Shown piece by piece: positions 57,201 to 64,000 of a stretch of 64,000 nucleotides of DNA. The notes under the pieces were generated by a model that ran no database searches, had not been told where the DNA came from, and worked only from the letters and a program-made list of their open reading frames with translations. The DNA is from Chlorocebus sabaeus. Lineage: Eukaryota; Chordata; Mammalia; Primates; Cercopithecidae. The DNA lies in contig NC_132909.1 in NCBI RefSeq assembly GCF_047675955.1, forward strand, positions 48,087,431-48,151,430. Reading direction: 5' to 3'. The position numbers were made by a program, and so were the translations under genes. Within the stretch, counting starts at the first letter, position 1. Every line of letters starts with the position of its first letter.

Positions 57201-60200
57201 GTTCTCTCATCCAAATCCAGGCTCCTCCAGAAATATTTCCTGCCTCCTTTCAACTCCTCAGGAGCCTTTTCTCCAGGTGGAGCTTGCTCCTGACAAGAGG
57301 TGAGTAATGGCTGGGCCCACTGGCTCACACCTGTAGTCCCAGCTACTTGGGTGGCTGAGGTGGGAGGATCACAGGAGGCCAGGAGTTCAAGATGATCCTG
57401 GGCAACACAGCAAGACCTCATCTCTAAGAAAAAAAAAAGAAAAAGAAAAAAAATAGCTGGGCATGGTGACTCAGGCCTGTGGTCCCAGGCACTCGGGAGG
57501 CTGAGGTAGAAGGATCACTTCAGCCCAGAATTTGAGCCATGAACATGCCACTGCATTCCAGCCTGTGTGGCAGAGCGAGACCGTCTTTTAAAAAACAGAA
57601 AAAGAGGTGAGTGATGGTGGGAAGCTCGTCAAGATCTGTGTCAGTGCCCAGGGGTCCTCCCCACCAGGAGCATATTCTCAACATTTTCAAGCCATGCCTT
57701 GTTTAGACAGCTGGGGTTCGTCAAGTTGAGTGTGTTGCCAGCTCTACCACAGGGCTCCCTCTTACTCACAATGGGGCTTCTCTACCAGGATGGGTTTTTC
57801 TGACAGTTGCTAAGGAGGAGGTCATATTTCACACACTCAATGTCTGACTCACATTTATTAAAATGTTTCCTTCAGGAAACCTTCTAGAAAAAAAGAATCC
57901 TGAGGCAGGCAGATCACTTGAGGCCAGGAGTTTGAGACCAGCCTGGCCAACACAGTGAAACCCTGTCTCAACCAAAAAATACCAAAATTAGCCAGGCATG
58001 GTGATGCATGCCTGCAGTTCCAACGACTCGGGAGGCAGAAGCAGGAGAATCACTTGATCCCGGGAGGTGGAGGCTGAAATGAGCCAAGATCACGCCACTG
58101 CACTCCAGCCTGGGTGATACAGCGAGACTCTGTCTCAAAAAAAAAAAAAAAAATCTTGAGCAACAGTCAGGGTTTGCCCAAATTCAGAAGTCACAGGAAC
58201 TCAGACACTGTTTTCCTTCCAAGAGATACCCATGCTGCTAACATCTCCCTGGCTCTGGTCCTGTATTTCCACCTCACGTGTTCCTCAACTTCTCCCGTGC
58301 TGGGAGCCAGGGAAAACCACGTGCATCTTACCATTTGCATGTCCCTGGAGGATGCTTCTTCCAAAAGAGCCTGCATAGAAGGCAACTCTTTGGGTTTAAG
58401 TTGAGATTCCCAGGCTGAAATGAATGGGGGAAAAAAATGAACTCCTTTCAGAAATAGTGACATTAAATTGAAAATATATATTCACCTACATATATAGTCA
58501 CATATGTATGTGAATATATAGACACACTATACACACATAGGCCTTTTCTTTTAATATTGAATATAAATATTCAAATTTTAATACCAAATACATATATTCA
58601 AGTTGAGATTTCCAGTCTGAAACGAATTGAGAAAAAATGAACTCCTTTCAAAAAGAAATACTGGCATAAAATTGAAAATATATATGTAAATATATATATA
58701 TATAAAAATATATATATATATATATATTTGCGTGTGTGTGTGTGTGTGTGTTTTGTTTTGAGACAAAGTCTTGCTCTTTCACCCAGGTTGGAGTGCAGTG
58801 GCGCAATCTTGGCTCACTGCAATCTCCATCTCCTGAGTTCAAGCAATTCTCTGCCTCAGCCTCCCAAGTAGCTGGGATTACAGGCGCCCACCACCACATC
58901 CGGCTAATTGGTTTTTGTATTTTCAGTAGAGACGGGATTTCACCATCTTGGCCAGGCTGGTCTTCAACTCCTGACCTTGTGATCCACCCACCTCAGCCTC
59001 CCAAAGTGCTGGGATTACAGGCATGAGCCACCACACCTGGCCCTCTAATTTTTTAAGAGAAATTAGAACAAATCTTTTTCTGAAACCAAAGGAAAGTAGG
59101 AGAGGAGGGCTAGAAAGTGAAAATAGAAGAGAAGCTAAAGGAACTTGAGAAACCTCACTCTGAATAGCCTTCGGTGTCCCCTCAGAACAAAGGGCGTTTG
59201 AAAATGCTCTTAGCGTGACACTTCCCAGGGCACACCACCCAGCCAGGCGGGTCAGGGAATCCACAGCCTGCCTGGTACTCACCTACACCCGTGGCATGGA
59301 GAATCCCTCGTTCTGTTGCCCTTGGCTCTGCTCTTGGCCCCAGCTGGGAGACGCAACTGGGTTTGCATGGTGGAGTTCCTGCACATGAAGAAAGACACAG
59401 GCGCTGAGGGACGGAGGGAGGGCTTGAAGGGGAAAACAAACTTGTTTTTCAACTCAGACTCTCCTTCAGCTTCAACATGAGCTTCAGATTCTTTGGGCTG
59501 AGCAAGTGTGATGGGTAGCAAAGGGATCTTGCCCAGTAGCTAATGAACTCAGGACCCAACCCACAAACACCCTCCCCTCTGCCCCAAGGGACTGAGGCTC
59601 TCTCACCTCGGAAGCCTGGGACCAAATTCAAGGAGACCAAAACAGGGCCTTACTAAAGAGGGAAAGAAGGCAGTGCAACAGATGAAGCTTTGTCATCCTG
59701 TGGACGATAAGCGCCACAAAGCCTAAGCCACGTCTGTCTTGTTCACATGGCAGGCGCTTAAGAAGCATTTAGTGCCCGCGTACAGAAGGAGCCAGGTGAC
59801 GCCAGCCTTACCCCTGGAGGTCAGGGTCCTGCACTGGTCCAGCATCCCGTATCTGCACAGGCTCCTCCGTGCGCTATTCAGCAATGCCCACTCCTGGATG
59901 AACTCCACCGCCACATCCTCCAAGGTGACTGATTCCTAAAACAGCACACACGTTCTGGCTCGGCAAAGACCGCCCCCACCAGTGAGCAGAATGACTGGTT
60001 ATCACTGGAGAAGAGAAAATGTTCAGACACGGCAGGCGTGGAAAACCCAGCCCAACGCCTATTTTTGTAAATAATGTTTTCTTGGCACACAGCCACGTGC
60101 ATTTATTTACAATGCATCAGTGGCTGTTTTGAGGCCACAATGGCAGAACTGAGTAGTTGTGACAGAGATCACCCGGGCCACCAAGCTGAAATGTTCACTT

Positions 60201-61485
60201 TCTTTTAACATTTGGACAAATCCTAGAGTGTACGTTTTGGCTCTCTGTGTAACTCCACTGACTTGTGATGCCAGAGCCTGTCCTTCCTGGCTTACAGAGT
60301 TTTTCCTAAACTCCTTATCACAAATTGGCACAGCACCACAAATTTGGGCTTGACAGCTTAATTTCTGTGAAGTCCCTGGGATTCCCCAAGACTTACGTCC
60401 TTAATAATCTTTTATACTTGTGAAAGTAGGACTTCCATTGCATCTCAGAGTCTTTTTTTTTTTTTTTTTTTTTTGAGACAGAGTCTTGCTAGACTGCAGT
60501 GGCGCAATCTCGGCTCACTGCAACCTTCACCTCCCGGGTTCAAGTGATTCTCCCGCCTCAGCCTCCCAAGTAGCTGGGATTACAGGCGCGCGCCACACGC
60601 CCAGCTGATTTTTTGTATTTTCAGTAGACAGAGCTTCACCATGTTGGCCAGGCTGGTCTTGAACTCCCAGCCTCAAGTGATCTGCCCGCCTCGGCCTCCC
60701 AAAGTGCTGGGATTACAGGCATGAGCACCACGCCCGGCCTCATCTGAGAATCTGTATGGCCTTTTAATTGCAGAATTCTTCAGAGCAGCGCTGTCCAACA
60801 GACATCACTCTCTGCTGACAGGAATGTTCCATGCCTGCGCTTTCCAGAAAGGGGCTACCAGCTACATGTGGCTGTTGAGCACTTGGGCAATGTGACTGGG
60901 GAAACTGAGAAACTGAGCACTTAAAACTTTTTAATTTTTTTTTTTTTTTAAGAGACAGGGTTTTACTCTATAGCTTAGGCTGGAGTACAAGCTCACAATC
61001 CTAGCTCAACGCAGCCTCAACCTCCTGGGCTCAAGCTATCGTCCTACCTCAGCCTCCCAAGTAGCTACGATTCCAGACACACACAGCCATGCCTGGCTAA
61101 ATGTATTGAATCTTAATTAATTTAAGCTGAATTTATATTTCTGTGGCCACATGTGTTTTCAATAGGTCTAACCAGGGATGGCAAGGCTGGCCCTGGAGGA
61201 GCTCCACTCAGAGCCCCAGGGTCTGCTGTGGGACTCTTCTTCCACACCAGTTTCCCTCTAGACGCCAGGCACAGAAGGATGTCCCCAGGTCCCCTAGGGC
61301 AGGGATGAGGCTGCTCCTCACTCGCCCTCCCCTTTCTTCCTCAATTGGGCAGGGAAGTGGGGAGAAAGAAGACAAGGCCCAGAGGACATAGTTATCCTAT
61401 GTATCCACCCCTTCAACCACAGGAGCCCCCAACTTCCTCACCATGACACTGGAGCCAGGGTTTGAGGTCTCAGTCGGTGTCCTCC
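38147..61485 (-). CDS. ZNF333: KRAB zinc-finger protein ZNF333 with two KRAB boxes, complete coding region
   Basis: Exons in coding order: 61485-61442 (ends with the ATG), 59935-59812, 59378-59283, 58414-58332, 52892-52776, 51255-51168, 42129-42041, 41400-41274, 40484-40389, 39816-39740 and 39244-38147. All borders are AG/GT, and the lengths add to 1998 bases, 665 codons plus stop, the length I recall for human ZNF333. Residues 2-42 are a degenerate KRAB-A box and 201-242 a canonical KRAB-A box. Residues about 366-645 are ten C2H2 fingers with TGEKP-type linkers. Such proteins bind DNA in the nucleus and recruit the TRIM28 repressor complex through KRAB; a human study, as I recall, reported an ATAAT target. 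No stop or frameshift is seen. It converges with ADGRE2. Confidence 0.95.
39245..39739. other. ZNF333 intron, unique sequence
   Basis: No repeat recognised. The same appears true of 39817-40388 and 40485-40910. Confidence 0.4.
39740..39816 (-). CDS. ZNF333: ZNF333 linker exon
   Basis: 77 bases: completes a Glu codon, then PQLQPQKAIPSQDPF and TEILSIDVKG. Acceptor atttcag, donor gtaagg. No domain; spacer between KRAB 2 and the fingers. Confidence 0.92.
40389..40484 (-). CDS. ZNF333: ZNF333 linker exon after KRAB 2
   Basis: 96 bases: completes Ala, then DQLCKPNALSYLEQRGEQWT and TDRGILSDTCA. The 'L..LE.G..PW' pattern typical of a KRAB-b box is only loosely kept (YLEQRGEQW). Acceptor gagcag, donor gtgagc. 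Confidence 0.93.
40912..41250 (+). repeat. Alu with a small internal tandem duplication
   Basis: Sense Alu, antisense to ZNF333. 'cagtgagccaa' occurs twice (41144 and 41160) as a local duplication; it ends 20-odd bases before the KRAB-2 exon donor. Confidence 0.75.
41274..41400 (-). CDS. ZNF333: ZNF333 exon, KRAB-A box 2 (canonical)
   Basis: 127 bases, 42 codons plus one base. Encodes EPVTFADVAVVFTPEEWVFL and DSTQRSLYRDVMLENYRNLA, keeping the DV, EEW and MLE residues needed for TRIM28 binding in KRAB boxes generally. Acceptor ttttag, donor gtaagg. Confidence 0.96.
42041..42129 (-). CDS. ZNF333: ZNF333 exon upstream of KRAB 2 with internal MAPG methionine
   Basis: 89 bases: completes Ala, then VPARDPAWLQEDRVEEEAMA and PGLPTACSQ. 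The Met at 42073-42071 starts a MAPGLPTA segment like the natural N-terminus of many KRAB genes. Acceptor cctag, donor gtaggt. Confidence 0.92.
42225..42475 (+). repeat. CA-rich tract with an alternating CG/CA core
   Basis: Imperfect (CA)n with ACACATG units, including 'gcacgcgcgcgcgcacacac' near 42438-42457. Confidence 0.85.
42905..43345 (-). repeat. ERVL-MaLR LTR remnant (antisense)
   Basis: 'gctgccatcacaaagtatca', 'cttctggtggtggccatcga' and 'ttggttacagctgcgaagac' through 'agccataacacc' fit an old MLT1-type LTR in reverse. Confidence 0.6.
43565..43860 (-). repeat. Alu, old (antisense)
   Basis: Diverged AluJ-type copy next to a (TTG)n run at 43540-43570. 43861-44635 after it is unassigned. 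Confidence 0.7.
44638..45020 (+). repeat. ERVL-MaLR LTR remnant (sense)
   Basis: 'atggcttgaattgtgtcccc' and 'gaccttattgggcaatagga' to 'gagaaatttccgttatt', an MLT1-type LTR. An (ACA)n run follows. Confidence 0.6.
45040..45345 (+). repeat. Alu with (AAAT)n tail (sense)
   Basis: Two-arm Alu; the tail runs into 'aataaataaataaataaatg'. Confidence 0.8.
45400..45835 (+). repeat. L2-like fragment
   Basis: Ends 'tggaagctttgtaagaataa' and 'ttggtaaatgaatatatgaa', resembling the L2 3' end. Confidence 0.4.
45895..46168 (-). repeat. Alu, old (antisense)
   Basis: Diverged AluJ-type copy with a shortened left arm. Confidence 0.7.
46430..47050 (+). repeat. ERVL-MaLR LTR split by an Alu
   Basis: 'agagcctggcacctttcccc', 'aagcagcctgaggccctctc' and 'cagcctgcagaaccgtgagt' are typical of MST/MLT1 LTRs. 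An antisense Alu occupies about 46785-47035, and the LTR end 'aactaagaca' resumes after it. Confidence 0.7.
47270..47498 (-). repeat. Alu with internal deletion (antisense)
   Basis: Shortened Alu inside an unclassified repeat that resumes at about 47500 ('aataaatcatagccatgagt'). Confidence 0.65.
47757..48047 (+). repeat. AluY-type element with target-site duplication
   Basis: Flanked by 'aatcacaggtgca'. Confidence 0.82.
48060..48360 (+). repeat. L2-like fragment
   Basis: 'cttccaagccctaaacaatc' and 'gaacctgcttcttcttcaat' resemble the L2 3' region. Confidence 0.45.
48415..48770 (-). repeat. ERVL-MaLR LTR remnant (antisense)
   Basis: 'ttctggatgctggaagtttg' and 'cttcctggcttgcagacagc', same type as 42905-43345. 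Confidence 0.5.
48800..49585 (+). repeat. MLT1-type LTR interrupted by another LTR
   Basis: Pieces at 48800-48978 and about 49367-49585 form one LTR ('gtatgaccccaaaaattcat' ... 'gcttctggcctccagagcag'). The interruption is the MST/THE-type LTR at 48979-49361. Confidence 0.75.
48979..49361 (-). mobile_element. MST/THE1-type solo LTR inside an MLT1 LTR
   Basis: Reads 'gtgttagtccgctttgcact' to 'gcaaaccccatcacaag', the reverse of a MaLR LTR. 'aagac' occurs on both sides, the 5-base duplication expected of an LTR insertion. Confidence 0.75.
49952..50255 (+). repeat. Alu with target-site duplication (sense)
   Basis: Complete Alu flanked by 'aagaagtaacaaaatag'. Confidence 0.87.
50528..50815 (-). 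repeat. Alu (antisense)
   Basis: Diverged Alu with a long T run in its middle. 50816-51167 is unique intron. Confidence 0.7.
51168..51255 (-). CDS. ZNF333: ZNF333 linker exon
   Basis: 88 bases: GLKAAVQIQRVLIPVPTLGH, PDPWVAGDS plus one base of Ala. Acceptor gtgcag, donor gtgagt. No known domain; lies between the two KRAB boxes. 51256-51990 downstream on the + strand is unique intron. Confidence 0.92.
52010..52345 (+). mobile_element. MER1-type hAT-Charlie DNA transposon
   Basis: 'caacctttttggcaccaggg', 'tggaagacaatttttccaca' to 'ctggtccacggcctgggggt' with matching inverted ends; a well-known MER1 structure. Confidence 0.85.
52776..52892 (-). CDS. ZNF333: ZNF333 linker exon
   Basis: 117 bases, phase 0 both sides, 39 codons: GPGLFLRMQLVPSIGVKETP, LTQEDRPALQESPWSPGCT. 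Acceptor ttcccag, donor gtaagc. Acidic/proline linker without a recognised domain. Confidence 0.93.
53003..53652 (+). repeat. Alu split by a THE1 LTR
   Basis: Left part at 53003-53114, right part at 53463-53652. The break is within 'aaaccccatctctact'. Confidence 0.85.
53115..53462 (+). mobile_element. THE1-type solo LTR inside an Alu
   Basis: Begins 'tgatatggtttggctctgtc' and ends 'gaaaacagactgatac', with 'cccat' on both sides as target duplication. No internal retroviral sequence. Confidence 0.85.
53835..53997 (+). repeat. MLT1-type LTR 3' part
   Basis: 'gccacctgcaagccaaggag' to 'aaataaatttctgctgttta', matching the end of the element at 48800-49585. 53998-54588 after it is unique intron. 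Confidence 0.6.
54589..54966 (+). mobile_element. MST/THE1-type solo LTR
   Basis: 'ctggtatggtttggctatct' to 'gtgagaatggactgagacac'; the same family as 53115-53462 but more diverged. Confidence 0.8.
55118..55420 (-). repeat. Alu (antisense)
   Basis: Diverged two-arm copy. Confidence 0.7.
55670..55805 (+). repeat. MIR fragment
   Basis: 'gtctgggttcaactcctagc' and 'ctactactcacgggctggat' resemble the MIR 5' half. 55806-56215 is otherwise unassigned. Confidence 0.45.
56216..56405 (+). repeat. Truncated Alu (sense)
   Basis: Lacks the first ~100 bases; ends 'ctccatgtctatgtaaaaag'. 56406-57055 is unique intron. Confidence 0.65.
57056..57305 (-). pseudogene. Decayed C2H2 zinc-finger exon relic inside ZNF333
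   Basis: Reverse strand. Around 57168-57115 it reads KECGE followed by HPSLLRR and, after a small deletion, LHTGRKPF; one base later the frame shifts to QCGKVF (about 57105-57080). This is the finger-linker-finger pattern (CxxCG...L..H...HTGEKPF.CGK.F) with the first Cys replaced by Trp and several frame breaks. An earlier piece (ERTGQRERP) looks like a preceding linker. It lies about 1 kb past the exon at 58332-58414, where a terminal finger exon of a KRAB gene would be expected. Alternative: chance similarity, less likely given the conserved linker. Confidence 0.6.
57308..57600 (+). repeat. Alu (sense)
   Basis: Diverged Alu with an A-rich middle of about 30 bases. Confidence 0.7.
57898..58153 (+). 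repeat. 5'-truncated Alu (sense)
   Basis: Starts in the left arm ('tgaggcaggcagatcacttg') and ends in an A tail. Confidence 0.75.
58332..58414 (-). CDS. ZNF333: ZNF333 linker exon after KRAB 1
   Basis: 83 bases: completes Ala, then WESQLKPKELPSMQALLEEA, SSRDMQM. Acceptor atttcag, donor gtaaga, ends phase 0. Confidence 0.93.
58480..58745. repeat. TA/TG-rich low-complexity region with a tandem duplication
   Basis: TATATA and TGTG tracts. 'gaaaaaatgaactcctttca' near 58631 repeats sequence near 58430 at the exon flank, so part of the intron was copied locally. Confidence 0.65.
58750..59042 (-). repeat. Alu (antisense)
   Basis: AluS-type copy beginning at the TG tract. Confidence 0.8.
59283..59378 (-). 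CDS. ZNF333: ZNF333 exon after KRAB 1 (KRAB-b position)
   Basis: 96 bases: completes Gly, then TPPCKPSCVSQLGPRAEPRA, TERGILHATGV plus one base. By position it corresponds to a KRAB-b/linker exon (KPSCVSQLGP resembles 'KPDVISQLEQGKEP'). Acceptor tgcag, donor gtgagt. Confidence 0.93.
   Translation of the reverse strand, partial: ELHHANPVASPSWGQEQSQGQQNEGFSMPRV
59812..59935 (-). CDS. ZNF333: ZNF333 exon, KRAB-A box 1 (degenerate)
   Basis: 124 bases: ESVTLEDVAVEFIQEWALLN, SARRSLCRYGMLDQCRTLTS, R plus one base. The fold of a KRAB-A box is recognisable, but EEW is shortened to EW, LYRDV has become LCRYG, and MLE has become MLD. Acceptor ttttag, donor gtaagg. Confidence 0.95.
60455..60745 (-). repeat. 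Alu (antisense)
   Basis: Two-arm Alu with small deletions. 59936-60454 is unique intron. Confidence 0.75.
60930..61105 (-). repeat. Truncated Alu (antisense)
   Basis: Only one arm, ending 'agccatgcctggctaaatg'. 61106-61441 is unique, moderately GC-rich. Confidence 0.7.
61442..61485 (-). CDS. ZNF333: ZNF333 exon with start codon
   Basis: Acceptor 'tattgcag' above 61485, then 41 bases of 5' UTR and ATG at 61444-61442 directly before the donor gtgagg. Joining to 59935 gives Met-Glu-Ser-Val-Thr. The start was chosen because it yields 665 codons and the human-like N-terminus. The non-coding first exon and promoter are not identified and may lie beyond 64000. Confidence 0.8.
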
Positions 61486-61809
61486 CTGCAATAAAAGAGA
61501 CACCGAGGTAAAAGAAGGGGTGAGGACGGAAGCAGAGCATTTTGGGGGGTCTCCAGCAGAGTGGCCACAATAAAAACCCTTACAGGACATTTACCTCCAT
61601 AAGCAACATGTTGGGCCCCAAGCCCCCTTTCAAACAAGTGACTTCTACTGACTCTTCCCACGTCATCAAAGGATCATTTTAACTCCTAGCTGCCCTCAAA
61701 ATACCTCTAAGAACATCTACTTTCCCTCCACTGCCTATATGAAGGTGTGATTTGATATTTATTTCTTAAATGATTATTGCCTGTCTCTCTCCAACTATGA
61801 CGTAAACTT

Positions 61810-62095
61810 TTTTTTTGAGTCTCACTCTGTGGCTCAGGCTGTAGTGCAGGGGCGTGATCTCGGCTCACTGCAACCTCCGTCTCCCAGGTTCAAGTGATTC
61901 TCCTGACTCAGCCTCCCAAGTAGCTGGGATTACAGGCATGCACCACCACCCCCGGCTAAGTTTTGTACTTTTAGTAGAGATGGGGTTTCACCTTTTTGGC
62001 CAGGCTGGTCTCGAACTCCTGACCTCAGGTGATCCACCTGCCTAGGCCTGCCGAAGTGCTGGGATTACAGATGTGAGCCATTGCAACCAGCCTGA
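61810..62095 (-). repeat. Alu (antisense)
   Basis: AluS-type copy with a very short T head. Confidence 0.75.
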
Positions 62096-62193
62096 TGTAA
62101 ACTTTTTAAGTATAGACCTGTATCCACTTTTTTCACAACTCCACATCCAGTCACTAGCACAGTGCTTAATGAATACTAAGTGCTTTACATATT

Positions 62194-62400
62194 AGGGGTT
62201 GGTAAACTTTTTCTGCAAAGGGCTAAGTAATTAATGTCTTAGGATTCGTGAGCCATATGGTCTCTGTTGAAACCACTTAATTATATGGTCACAGGGCAAA
62301 AACAGCCACATGAACAAATATGTTCCAATAAAACTTTATTTATATAAGCCAGCATCAGACCAGATTTGGCCCACTGGCCACAGTTTGCAGACCCTGCTTA
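62194..62400 (+). mobile_element. hAT-type DNA transposon remnant
   Basis: 'taggggttggtaaacttttt', 'gagccatatggtctctgttg' to 'cagatttggcccactggcca'; same family as 24889-25205. Confidence 0.65.
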
Positions 62401-62439
62401 TGTGCTAAAGAGAATGCATCCGTCATCGAATTCTCTCAA

Positions 62440-63760
62440 TTCTACCTCCTGCAGGCATCTCAAACATTCCAACTTTTCCAATTCTACAATCATCAAGTCC
62501 CAGCTACCATCATCCAAGCCCTGAACTTCTCCAGCCTCCCATATGGACTCTGCATTCATCCTTGTCCATCCTAAACTCCATGCTCAATCCAGGAGCTAGT
62601 GTTTTGTTTACATCACAAACATAATAATGTCACTCCCCTACTTAAAACTTCAGTGGCTTCCCCATGGCCTTAGAATGAGGTCCAGGTGGCCAGGCACAGT
62701 GGCCCACACCTATAATCCCAACACTTTGGGAGGCCGAAGTGGGCGGATCACTTGAGGTCAGCAGTTCAAACCAGCCTGACCAATATGGTGAAATCTCGTC
62801 TCTACTAAAAATACAAAAAGTAGCCAGGCATGGTGGCACACGCCTGTAACCCTAGCTACTCGGGAGGCTGAGGCAGGAGAATTGCTTGAACCCAGGAGGC
62901 GGAGGTTACAGTGAACTGAGATCACGCCACTGCACTGCAGCCTGGGCAACAGAGTGAGATTCCATGTCAAAAAAAAAATTTAAAAAGAAAAAGAAAAAAG
63001 AGCAAGGTCCAGGTCAAGCACAGTGGCTCACACCTGTAATCCCAGCACTCTGGAAGGCTGAGGCAGGCAGATCACTTGAGGTCAGGAGTTCAAGACCAGC
63101 CTGGCCAACATGGTGAAACCCTATCTCTACTAAAAATACAAAAATTAGCTGGGCATGGTGGCACATGCCTGTAATCCCAGCTACTCAGGAAGTTGAGGCA
63201 AGAAAACCGCTGGAACCCGGGAGGTGGAGGCTGCAGTGAGCCCAGATCCCACACTGCACTCCAGCCTGGGTGATAGAGCAAGACTCTATCTGGAAAAAAA
63301 AAAAAGAAAAAAGAAAGAAAAAAAAGAAGATCCAATGCTCACTATGATCTTCAGGGACCTGCCTCCCTCTCTCACCTGGTTCATCCACTCAGTCCTTTAT
63401 TTTCTCCATTTTAGCTTTCTCCACCTGTTCTCAGCTCCTGGAACACAGAAGGCTTTGTACTGCCTGAAGGACTGTACATCTGGAATGTTCTTTCAAGTTT
63501 CCTCCACTACCCCACTCCACAGCTAGACTCCTTGTTTAGCTACGTACAACTCATCCTGAAGGTTCAAACATTTGTTCCTTTTCAGATGTGTTTCCTGACC
63601 CCCCTCCTCAAATTCTCCTGTTCCACATTCTCATATTGCCTTTGGCACTATTTACCAATATAAAGCCTCCATATGGGCAAGCACTGTAACTATTTCAGTC
63701 ACACTGTTTCCTTATGTACAGGGTCCAGTTCATTGAGGGCACCCCAGTGAAAATATGCCA
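62440..63760 (+). repeat. L2 3' region interrupted by two Alus
   Basis: 'aataatgtcactcccctact' and 'aacttcagtggcttccccat' before, and 'ctcctggaacacagaaggct' and 'agtttcctccactaccccac' after, fit L2. Sense Alus occupy about 62688-62985 and 63015-63330, the second flanked by 'caaggtccagg'-like sequence. Confidence 0.6.
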
Positions 63761-63841
63761 AATAATCAACACTCCTCAAGAATGACTCAGTATAGCTAGT
63801 CTAAGAAGGAAAATGCCCACGCACACACAAAAGACAGTATG

Positions 63842-64000
63842 AGACCAGGTGTGGTGGCTCACGCCTGTAATCTCAGCACTTTGGGAGGCCGAGGCAGGTG
63901 GATCACCTGAGGTCAGGAGTTTGAGACCAGCCTGGCCAACATAGTAAAACCCCGGCTCTACTAAAAATACAAAAATTAGCTGGGTATGGTGGTGGGCACC
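63842..64000 (+). repeat. Alu (sense), cut by window end
   Basis: Left arm of an Alu running off the window. Confidence 0.85.

Noticed and set aside
61106..61441. Possible ZNF333 promoter in a moderately GC-rich stretch
   Set aside because: The exon at 61442-61485 has a clear acceptor, so transcription starts further upstream; CpG content here is low.

Overview
The window is primate nuclear DNA, from an Old World monkey by my reading. It carries two multi-exon genes with GT-AG splice sites, more than sixty Alu elements and several LTRs known from primates. A subset of young Alus (for example 5985-6290, 8101-8406, 8788-9113 and 19456-19780) shares the 'cggctagttttttgtattttt' right arm and 'aggcttgagccaccgcg' end that I associate with cercopithecid AluY lineages. 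Gene content and order match human 19p13.12, where ZNF333 lies between ADGRE3 and ADGRE2, viewed from the opposite strand.

Positions 1-19184 (+) hold the 3' part of ADGRE2 (EMR2), an adhesion GPCR. Eight exons are visible: the GPS cleavage-site exon, the exons for seven transmembrane helices, the cytoplasmic tail, and a last exon that codes only Val-Asn-stop before a 3' UTR. All junctions keep frame, so this part of the gene is intact. The introns are filled with Alus, L1 3' ends, an LTR with a TA microsatellite, and an AT-rich inverted repeat around an Alu.

Positions 19185-38146 hold the ADGRE2 3' UTR (interrupted by a young Alu with a 15-bp duplication) and then an intergenic stretch. The stretch contains a solo LTR inside an Alu, a Tigger1-type transposon, a cluster of ETS-like motifs, a GA-rich tract, L1 fragments and, at 33350-33760, an inverted broken copy of an ADGRE TM6/TM7 exon.

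Positions 38147-61485 (-) hold the complete coding sequence of ZNF333. Eleven exons join in frame to 665 codons plus stop: KRAB box 1, linker exons, KRAB box 2 and ten C2H2 fingers. It converges tail to tail with ADGRE2. A decayed zinc-finger sequence lies in its intron at about 57060-57300, just downstream of the KRAB-1 exon group. With a KRAB-type 'MAPG' methionine just before KRAB 2, it suggests ZNF333 arose by fusion of two neighbouring KRAB zinc-finger genes. Introns carry Alus, ERVL-MaLR LTRs (two in nested insertions with 5-bp duplications), L2/MIR and hAT elements. From 61486 to the end are only repeats and intron/upstream DNA; no promoter or CpG island is evident.

The two genes do not form a pathway: ADGRE2 is a myeloid surface receptor and ZNF333 a nuclear KRAB repressor. 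No tRNA, rRNA or CRISPR array was seen. Repeat subfamily names and ends are estimates made by eye.
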